Source: CAZNFR01 sp964572225
GTDB taxonomy: Bacteria > Bacteroidota > Bacteroidia > Bacteroidales > GCA-2748055
NCBI GenBank assembly: GCA_964572225.1
Contig: CAZNFR010000130.1
Span: 1-7,592, forward strand
Reading direction: 5' to 3'
Length of the DNA: 7,592 bases
Shown in pieces: positions 1 through 5,804 of the stretch. The stretch's first letter is position 1. Each line of letters opens with the position of its first letter. Below the pieces are notes generated by a model, which was given only the letters and a program-made list of their open reading frames with translations, was not told where the DNA came from and did no database searches. Made by a program: the position numbers and the translations under genes.

Positions 1-233
1 TCTTTGATAATACGGCGCAACTCGATGACTTCGTGCAATCGATCAAACAGCCCCTATTGAATTACCTCAAAAGGGAACTCAATACCCACAGCATTGTTTT
101 GGAGACCGGAATCGATCAGTCGGGGGAGGATAAAAAGAAATTATACACAGCCGAGGAGAGGTTTAAGTACCTGAATAAGAAGAATCCCAATCTGGGAAAG
201 CTGAAACAGGAATTTAACCTCGACTTTGAATAG
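1..233 (+). CDS. dnaX: DNA polymerase III subunit gamma/tau, C-terminal fragment (5' end outside window)
   Basis: The frame is open from base 3 to a TAG stop at 231-233 (followed at once by TGA) and gives the last 76 residues of a longer protein. The GTG at 33 is an internal valine codon, because the frame continues upstream to the edge. The tail is hydrophilic and ends with a pattern I associate with the C-terminus of Bacteroidota DnaX: a 'LYTAEERFKYL' segment, 'KKNPNL', then 'LKQEFNLDFE'. DnaX gamma/tau is the clamp-loader ATPase of the replicative polymerase. The ATPase domain, zinc-binding cysteines and tau domains all lie outside the window, so the call rests on tail resemblance only. 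No hairpin terminator is visible between this stop and icd. Confidence 0.68.
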   Translation, partial: FDNTAQLDDFVQSIKQPLLNYLKRELNTHSIVLETGIDQSGEDKKKLYTAEERFKYLNKKNPNLGKLKQEFNLDFE

Positions 234-239
234 TGAACC

Positions 240-271
240 ATTGTGTCCTGTTTATTGTATTATTATATTCA
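240..271 (+). promoter_or_regulatory. Possible Bacteroidota-type promoter for icd (weak)
   Basis: The 67-base gap before icd is AT-rich. An ATTG at 240-243 and a TATATTCA at 264-271 are separated by 20 bases. The spacing fits the Bacteroidota -33 (TTTG) / -7 (TAnnTTTG) consensus, but the -7 match is poor: TA and the next TT fit and the last two bases do not. This is a candidate only. Confidence 0.2.
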
Positions 272-300
272 CATATTAACCGGAAAATACCAATTCTACC

Positions 301-1569
301 ATGAATCCTCAAAAAATCAAGATCAACAAAGGGGTGCTCGAGGTGCCTGATATGCCGATAATTCCCTTTATCGAAGGTGACGGAACCGGGCCGGATATCT
401 GGGCTGCCTCGGTAAAGGTCATGGATGCCGCCGTCGAAAAGGCGTATAAGGGTGAGAGAAAAATTATCTGGAAAGAGGTTTTGGCGGGGGAGAAGGCTTT
501 CAATGCAACCGGAAAATGGCTGCCGGAAGAAACCCTCGATATCATCAGGGACCACCTGGTGGCAATCAAAGGGCCTCTTACCACCCCGGTGGGAGGAGGG
601 ATACGCTCCCTTAACGTCGCTCTCCGTCAGATCCTGGACCTTTATGTTTGTCTGCGACCGGTTCGGTATTACCAGGGGGTCCCTTCACCCGTTAAAGATC
701 CCACAACTACCGATATGGTAATTTTCCGGGAGAATTCGGAAGATATTTATGCCGGGATTGAATGGCTGCACGGAACCGATGAAAACGCCAAAGTTAAGGA
801 TTTCCTCATCCATACCATGGGAGTGAAATCCATTCGCTTTCCGGAGACGGTCTCGGTGGGGATCAAACCCATAAGTAAGGAAGGTACAGACCGGCTGGTA
901 CGAGCCGCTATTAATTATGCACTTAAGATGAATAAGCCTTCGGTAACCCTGGTCCATAAAGGGAATATCATGAAGTTTACCGAAGGGCAATTTAAGAAAT
1001 GGGGATATGAACTGGCCGAAAAGGAATTCGGGGATAAGGTATTTACCTGGGCCGAATACGATCGAATTGCCGAAAAGGAAGGGAAGGAAGTGGCCGACCG
1101 GAAACAGAGTGTTGCGGTGAAAAGCGGTAAGATCATCATCAAGGATGTGATTGCTGATGCATTTCTTCAGCAGATCCTTACCCGTCCGAAAGAGTATTCG
1201 GTCATTGCTACCATGAATCTGAACGGGGATTTCATAAGCGACGCACTTGCTGCCATCGTGGGCGGGATAGGCATTGCCCCGGGTGCAAACATTAATTATG
1301 AAACCGGACATGCCATTTTCGAGGCCACTCATGGAACCGCTCCCAAATACGCAGGACTTGACAAGGTGAATCCGGGTTCCGTAATTTTATCCGGGGTGAT
1401 GATGCTGGTCTACCTGGGATGGAACGAAGCGGCCGAAATGATCCGTGAAGCCCTGCAGAAAACCATAGTCATGAAAAAAGTCACTTACGATTTTGCCAGG
1501 CTTATGGATGGGGCCGACGAACTGAAAACCTCCGAATTCGGAAGTGCCATCATTAAAAATATAAGTTAA
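301..1569 (+). CDS. icd: NADP-dependent isocitrate dehydrogenase
   Basis: This 422-residue cytoplasmic TCA-cycle enzyme oxidatively decarboxylates isocitrate to 2-oxoglutarate and makes NADPH. It aligns end to end with the homodimeric bacterial enzymes (E. coli Icd, about 416 aa; B. subtilis CitC, about 423 aa). Isocitrate-site residues are present: S103, N105 and R109 in 'GGGIRSLNVALRQ', then R119, R143, Y150 and K220. Metal-binding aspartates are D286, D310 and D314. NADP rather than NAD preference is supported by K349 and Y350 in 'HGTAPKYAG' and by Y396 and R400 in 'TYDFARLMDGA', matching K344, Y345, Y391 and R395 of E. coli. A segment around 244-275 ('DKVFTWAEYDRIAEKEGK') is about 13 residues longer than in E. 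coli and resembles B. subtilis CitC. The ATG at 301 puts the N-terminus where family members start; no good Shine-Dalgarno is seen. Ferritin follows after 46 bp. Confidence 0.97.
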   Translation: MNPQKIKINKGVLEVPDMPIIPFIEGDGTGPDIWAASVKVMDAAVEKAYKGERKIIWKEVLAGEKAFNATGKWLPEETLDIIRDHLVAIKGPLTTPVGGGIRSLNVALRQILDLYVCLRPVRYYQGVPSPVKDPTTTDMVIFRENSEDIYAGIEWLHGTDENAKVKDFLIHTMGVKSIRFPETVSVGIKPISKEGTDRLVRAAINYALKMNKPSVTLVHKGNIMKFTEGQFKKWGYELAEKEFGDKVFTWAEYDRIAEKEGKEVADRKQSVAVKSGKIIIKDVIADAFLQQILTRPKEYSVIATMNLNGDFISDALAAIVGGIGIAPGANINYETGHAIFEATHGTAPKYAGLDKVNPGSVILSGVMMLVYLGWNEAAEMIREALQKTIVMKKVTYDFARLMDGADELKTSEFGSAIIKNIS

Positions 1570-1615
1570 CTACCCTGCAGGCATTGTTGAATGTTTAACC
1601 AAAAATACGCAAACC

Positions 1616-2119
1616 ATGTTAAAAAAATCAGTCGAAGAGATCCTGAATTCACAAATTGAGAAGGAAGGATATTCCTCCAACCTGTACCTGGCCATGGCCA
1701 CCTGGGCCGAAGCCAACGGGTATAACGGAATTGCCGAATGGCTCTATGCACAGTCGGAAGAAGAAAGAGTCCATATGCTCAAGGTAATAAACTACATAGG
1801 AGAAAGAGACGGACATGCCATCATTCCTGAATTTAAAAAGCCTCCCGTTGAGTTTAAGGGAATCAAAGAACTTTTTCAGGAAGTGCTCAAGCATGAACAA
1901 TACATTACCGATACGATCAACGATATTGTTGGCATAGCCCTGGATGAAAAGGATTTTACCACTCACACCTGGGTGCAGTGGTTTGTCACCGAACAGATTG
2001 AGGAGGAGGCATCGGTGAGGGCCATCATCGATAAGCTAAACCTGGTCGGAGATAAGAATTTGTATATGTTCGACCGCGACATCATGAGCATGAGAGCCGA
2101 AGAAGGCGGGGAAGAATAA
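1616..2119 (+). CDS. ftnA: Ferritin (non-heme, FtnA type)
   Basis: This 167-residue four-helix-bundle iron-storage protein is expected to form a 24-subunit cytoplasmic shell that oxidises Fe(II) and stores it as a ferric mineral. The complete ferroxidase centre falls at the same numbers as in E. coli FtnA: E17, E50 and H53 in 'SEEERVHML', E94, Q127 and E130 in 'TEQIEEEASV', with the conserved Y24. Additional acidic residues E49, E126 and E129 could form the third (C) iron site. Length and layout fit ferritin; bacterioferritin (haem-ligand Met, about 158 aa) and Dps do not fit. The ATG at 1616 is preceded by 'AAACC' with no Shine-Dalgarno. The 46-bp gap from icd contains no terminator, so read-through from icd is plausible. 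I see no Fur box. A hairpin terminator follows 20 bases after the stop. Confidence 0.95.
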   Translation: MLKKSVEEILNSQIEKEGYSSNLYLAMATWAEANGYNGIAEWLYAQSEEERVHMLKVINYIGERDGHAIIPEFKKPPVEFKGIKELFQEVLKHEQYITDTINDIVGIALDEKDFTTHTWVQWFVTEQIEEEASVRAIIDKLNLVGDKNLYMFDRDIMSMRAEEGGEE

Positions 2120-2139
2120 GCTCCGGCTTCAGAAAAAAC

Positions 2140-2176
2140 AAACCTGTGGATCCCATTCGGAGCACAGGTTTTTTTT
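2140..2176. terminator. Bidirectional Rho-independent terminator between ferritin and the propeller gene
   Basis: A perfect 9-bp stem pairs AAACCTGTG (2140-2148) with CACAGGTTT (2163-2171), and an inner TCC/GGA pairing (2151-2153 with 2159-2161) extends it. On the plus strand it is followed by eight Ts (2169-2176), which suits ferritin. An A-rich run at 2132-2142 gives a T-rich tail, interrupted by one G, on the minus strand, so it can also end transcription of the convergent gene whose stop lies at 2190-2192. Confidence 0.88.
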
Positions 2177-2187
2177 GATCCCATTCG
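2149..2187. repeat. 11-bp direct repeat in and after the terminator
   Basis: GATCCCATTCG occurs at 2149-2159, in the hairpin loop, and again at 2177-2187, directly after the T-tract and just before the stop codon of the minus-strand gene. The copies are exact and 28 bp apart, start to start. It is probably a small duplication; no function is evident. Confidence 0.75.
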
Positions 2188-2189
2188 TA

Positions 2190-5100
2190 TTATTCAACAA
2201 GGACCTTTTCGGTAAAAACCTGGTCGCCATGCCTTACCCGCAAAATATAAATCCCTTTATTCTGTATGCTGAAGGTACTTACGGTCGCACCCTGCACATC
2301 CAAACTACGGGAAATCACCACTCTTCCGCTGACATCAAAAACCTGTAATTCGCTTTCCCCGTTGATTCCGCTGAGCTCAACCCGAATATCCCCGTAGGAA
2401 GGATTGGGAAAGATCCGGATCCCGGGTTCGGAGGCTGACTCCATTTCGGGGGTGTTTACCGGGCTGTTATGGATGGTTATGTAAAATTCCCCTTCCTCAC
2501 CTCCGGCACTTCCGTCGACCTGGACCCAATAGGTGGTTCCCGGTTTCAGTTTCACCTGATCGAGTGCAGCGGCATAATCCCGGCTAAGATCAAAATAATC
2601 ATCGTTGGCGGCAATCAGGGTAAACTCCCCGGGAGTAAACAGATCCTCGCAGGACTCCGCTTCGTAAATGGCGATCTGAGTGTCAAATCCCTCCGTAATA
2701 AAGGTGTTGAAAATTTTCCGGGCTTTGAAGGTGAACCAGACACTGTTTTGCGCTCCTCCTTCCTGATTACACCAGGTGTATTGGGTGTTACAATCGGTGG
2801 TATCCGGGATGGGTTCGTTGAGCAGGGCAGAAGCATTTATATTGGAGAACGGACCGTTCAGCCCGGTAACCAGCTCGATGGGATTGCAGGGGTCATCGTT
2901 CTCCGGACCCGGCCTGACCGGTATGGTAAGGGTGTCGGTAGCGACACAACCACCCACGGTTCCGGTAACGATCAGATCGGTGGTCTGCAGTGGACTGACT
3001 ATTATGGTATTTCCCATATCCGAGAGTATTATGTCGGCGGGTTCCCAGGTGTACTCCGCGGCACCGGAAACAAAAACCGTGACCGGATCAGATTTGTATA
3101 CCGCCGAAAGGTCGCTGCTGGAAATGGATAGCACAGGTTCTTCAATGACGGAAACATAATTGTTGAAAACCGAGTAAATGCTGTCCCCGTTTTTATAAAC
3201 ACTCACGGCAAGATCTTTTATTCCGGGTGTTTCAAAAGTGTAATTCAAAAACTTACTTTTCCCGGTATTTATTCTTTCGCCCGCTACCGACCAGACAATA
3301 CTGTCTGGATTGTCGGGTGTTTCCAGGCTGAAGCCTGCACCGGAACCCAGACAAACATATCTTGAATCTGCGTATATTTCTGCATATAGTGGGTTATCCG
3401 GAACATAAACCTCCGATGCCCATAGTCCCCGACCATAGGTCCCGGCTATGATCCTGTTCCATTTCTCCTGTATCTCAAGATCGTTAACGATCACATTGGG
3501 GAGTCCCTTGTTAAAGGCCTGCCATGCATCCATATACTGATCCCGGTAGAAAATCCCTATTTCCGTTCCCACATACAGACCCTTTGCCGAGTTGTTTTTG
3601 TAGCGAACCACATTTACGGGCAGATTTGGGAGTCCTTCGGAATAATTGGCCCAGGTTGACCCTCCGTCCTGGCTGTAGTAAACCTTTTCACCCTCAAGAA
3701 AACCGGATAAGCCAACCCATAACTCCTCGGGATTATTGGGGGCAACCTCAATGGAAACAATAGCTCCCCCCGGCAATCCCCCGGATATGTCCTTCCAGTC
3801 TATCCCCCCGTTGGCGGTCATGTATATTCTTCCGTAGGTTGCAGCATAAATATACTCTTCATTGGCTGGAGAAACAGCGAGACTTCTCAGGTCGGTCCCC
3901 TGGGTAAGATTGTCAGAGAGCTTTGTCCAGCTCCCACCCCGGTCATAAGTTTTATAGACGTCACTGTATCCGGCATACAGCACTGCAGGATCATTTTTGC
4001 TCATTTGAATGGGTGTGATCCAGGCACCGGTGCCATCTGCCTCGGGTGGACTGATCAAATTGAAGTTCTCACCTCCATCGGTAGACAGGAAGAAACTACC
4101 GTAGTAAAGGCTGGTGATAAGGTTATTGGGATTATCCGGATCTATCAGGTTATCCATTCCATCTCCGCCCGTAACTTCCGACCAGTTTCCGGCTGTACGG
4201 AGCATACTGCCGTTGTCCTGATTTCCGGTAAGGAAATGATCATACAAACCTGCAGATGCAGCAATACGATATATCTGAAGAATGGAGAGTCCTTCACTGA
4301 TATCATTCCAGTCGTTGCCATCGTTGGGAGATACATAGATGCCGCCGTCATTACAACTGAAAATCTCATTGGTGCTGTTCCGGTAAACCAACATGTGATG
4401 ATCGGCATGCACATAATCGATGTTATTAAAGCCAATCCAGTGAGCCGAGAGAAGAAATGATTCTCCCCCGTTGATGCTTTTCCAGATGTTTACTCCTCCT
4501 GCCAAAACGATGTTCGGATTTACAGGAGACACCGCCAGGCTTAGGTCATACCATCCCTGTCCGCCTTCATCCTCCCCGTCAAAACTCCAGCCCAGCAGGT
4601 TTTTGCTTCCGGGATCGTCCTTTCCATAGATCTTAGTCCAACTGAGACCGCTGTTCACGGATTTATAAAAACCGTAGAAGCCATCATCATTCACGTCGCT
4701 GGCAATGGCATATACCAGAGAGGGGTCGGCAGGAGTTACCGCCAGTTCGACCCGGTTGGTATTGTTGAGCAGATCCAGTCCCTCCGTCATACGGGTGAAT
4801 GAATCGCCGCCGTCCACAGATCGGAATATGCCTGCAGTTCCTGAAGGGTCATACCGGGTGGCGTAAACAATATCGGGATTTCCGGGTTTGAATTCCAGAT
4901 CTTTGAACCTCCCGGCTTCTACCAGCCTGACGGTGTTAAATCCGTCGTCCGTTTTGTAGATCCCGGTATTGGTAGTTACAATTAATTCATTGGTATTTAG
5001 AGGGTTAATAAGAATCTTCCGGAAATAATTTCGTTCGGAATAGTCTATTTGAAAGCCGGTAGGACTGAAAGTCATTCCTCCGTCGGTTGATTTAAGGACT

Positions 5101-5699
5101 CCGATGGCATAGGTATCGCCCGCGTCTCCATCGCCGGTGGCGATATAGAGAATATCCGGATTGTCCGGATTGACGGCAATATCCGATACTCCGATGCTAA
5201 AAAGGTCGTCGGTTGTGGTGAACCAGCTCATTCCCCCATTGATGGATTTCCAAAACCCGCCCGAAGGGGATCCGGCCCAGAGGATATCGTTATTATCGGG
5301 ATGAAACGCAATGGTATTGATTCTTCCGGCACCTGAAGGCTTATTTGCGTATGCTTTGGGCGGTACCATCGACGGACCCAGGCTTTCCCAGTTTGCACCA
5401 AGAGAGGAAGAGGATCGTATCCTCTCAACTTCCGGAAGGATGCCGGGCAGATTGAGGTTTCCCGAAGGATATACCCTGGGTTCCATAAATTGTTCCCATC
5501 TGCGGAATTGCTTCCAGCCCTTTCCTTTTTCAATTTCTTTGCCTTCCCAATAGTTATTGAAGGCATCCTGAATTTGGTAAAATTCACCCTTTGTGGTGGA
5601 AGCTTTTTTTGATTCCAGGTCTTTCAGCCATGCCTGGGCCGAAAGATTCTGCACCAGAAACAATGCCCCGCTTAAACAAACCGCACGCAATATTAACAT
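2190..5699 (-). CDS. Secreted Asp-box beta-propeller protein with PKD/Ig, PPC-like and T9SS type A sorting domains
   Basis: Numbering is from the ATG at 5699 (1,169 aa). A GTG at 5711 in the same frame would add four residues; I prefer the ATG because the signal peptide then starts normally. Order: signal peptide 1-23 (hydrophobic core, then 'LSAQA'); charged aromatic-rich segment 24-96 containing 'GWKQFRRWEQFMEPRVYPSG'; propeller region about 100-764; PKD/Ig-like domain 771-851; Ig-like domain 852-929; PPC-like domain 930-1083 with Cys 938, 970, 977 and 1017; sorting domain 1092-1169 with 'FPNP', 'SGR' and 'GIYILRV'. Asp-box motifs (S/T-x-D/N-G-G-x-x-W/F) start near 152, 204, 294, 347, 408, 457, 539, 584, 628 and 676, with degenerate ones near 249, 501 and 719, so 13-14 blades are likely. 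Sortilin/VPS10-like and GH74-like proteins share this fold, but I see no catalytic residues I can assign, so the ligand or substrate is unknown. It is exported by the Sec system, then by T9SS. The frame is intact. Confidence 0.9.
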   Translation of the reverse strand: MLILRAVCLSGALFLVQNLSAQAWLKDLESKKASTTKGEFYQIQDAFNNYWEGKEIEKGKGWKQFRRWEQFMEPRVYPSGNLNLPGILPEVERIRSSSSLGANWESLGPSMVPPKAYANKPSGAGRINTIAFHPDNNDILWAGSPSGGFWKSINGGMSWFTTTDDLFSIGVSDIAVNPDNPDILYIATGDGDAGDTYAIGVLKSTDGGMTFSPTGFQIDYSERNYFRKILINPLNTNELIVTTNTGIYKTDDGFNTVRLVEAGRFKDLEFKPGNPDIVYATRYDPSGTAGIFRSVDGGDSFTRMTEGLDLLNNTNRVELAVTPADPSLVYAIASDVNDDGFYGFYKSVNSGLSWTKIYGKDDPGSKNLLGWSFDGEDEGGQGWYDLSLAVSPVNPNIVLAGGVNIWKSINGGESFLLSAHWIGFNNIDYVHADHHMLVYRNSTNEIFSCNDGGIYVSPNDGNDWNDISEGLSILQIYRIAASAGLYDHFLTGNQDNGSMLRTAGNWSEVTGGDGMDNLIDPDNPNNLITSLYYGSFFLSTDGGENFNLISPPEADGTGAWITPIQMSKNDPAVLYAGYSDVYKTYDRGGSWTKLSDNLTQGTDLRSLAVSPANEEYIYAATYGRIYMTANGGIDWKDISGGLPGGAIVSIEVAPNNPEELWVGLSGFLEGEKVYYSQDGGSTWANYSEGLPNLPVNVVRYKNNSAKGLYVGTEIGIFYRDQYMDAWQAFNKGLPNVIVNDLEIQEKWNRIIAGTYGRGLWASEVYVPDNPLYAEIYADSRYVCLGSGAGFSLETPDNPDSIVWSVAGERINTGKSKFLNYTFETPGIKDLAVSVYKNGDSIYSVFNNYVSVIEEPVLSISSSDLSAVYKSDPVTVFVSGAAEYTWEPADIILSDMGNTIIVSPLQTTDLIVTGTVGGCVATDTLTIPVRPGPENDDPCNPIELVTGLNGPFSNINASALLNEPIPDTTDCNTQYTWCNQEGGAQNSVWFTFKARKIFNTFITEGFDTQIAIYEAESCEDLFTPGEFTLIAANDDYFDLSRDYAAALDQVKLKPGTTYWVQVDGSAGGEEGEFYITIHNSPVNTPEMESASEPGIRIFPNPSYGDIRVELSGINGESELQVFDVSGRVVISRSLDVQGATVSTFSIQNKGIYILRVRHGDQVFTEKVLVE

Positions 5700-5749
5700 C
5701 CTAATTATCACTGGTATTTAATGTAAACATGGATTAATTGTAAAGGTTT
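5700..5749 (-). promoter_or_regulatory. Short AT-rich leader likely to hold the propeller gene promoter
   Basis: Only about 50 bases separate the upstream gene's terminator from the ATG at 5699. Because that terminator looks strong, a promoter for the propeller gene is expected here. On the minus strand a TACATTAA (rev-comp of 5721-5728) partly fits the -7 motif TAnnTTTG, but I find no convincing -33 element. No clear ribosome binding site is present; AGG abuts the ATG. Confidence 0.25.
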
Positions 5750-5783
5750 AAAAAAAAAGCCGGAATCTGGCAGGTTCCGGCTT
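5750..5783 (-). terminator. Rho-independent terminator of the lectin-like protein gene
   Basis: A perfect 9-bp GC-rich stem pairs AAGCCGGAA (5757-5765) with TTCCGGCTT (5775-5783) around a 9-base loop. On the minus strand the stem is followed by nine Ts (As at 5750-5758). It lies 21 bases beyond the stop of the gene ending at 5805 and so separates it from the next minus-strand gene. Confidence 0.92.
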
Positions 5784-5804
5784 ACTTTTAATTATCTCTA
5801 TAAT

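Noticed and set aside
685..1332. 215-codon open frame on the minus strand
   Set aside because: It lies entirely inside icd, whose protein is fully supported by conserved active-site residues. The antisense translation shows no recognisable domain.
1616..2119. Bacterioferritin or Dps
   Set aside because: The ferroxidase residues match FtnA position by position, and the length and Q127/E130 pattern do not fit bacterioferritin or Dps.
2469..3131. 220-codon open frame on the plus strand
   Set aside because: It is antisense to the PPC/Ig tail of the propeller gene, where the minus-strand protein is clearly real. Its translation is a low-complexity shadow with no domain.
4005..4460. 151-codon plus-strand open frame within the propeller region
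   Set aside because: It is antisense to regularly spaced Asp-box blades; a shadow frame.
3700..5300. Repeated GG-rich motifs as a DNA repeat array or CRISPR
   Set aside because: The recurrence is at protein level (Asp boxes 44-82 residues apart) with diverged codons; there are no identical DNA repeats or uniform spacers.
2190..5699. Sialidase or GH74 glycoside hydrolase activity
   Set aside because: Asp boxes are structural and occur in many non-enzymes. I could not identify the catalytic aspartates of GH74 or the arginine triad of sialidases, so no enzyme name is given.
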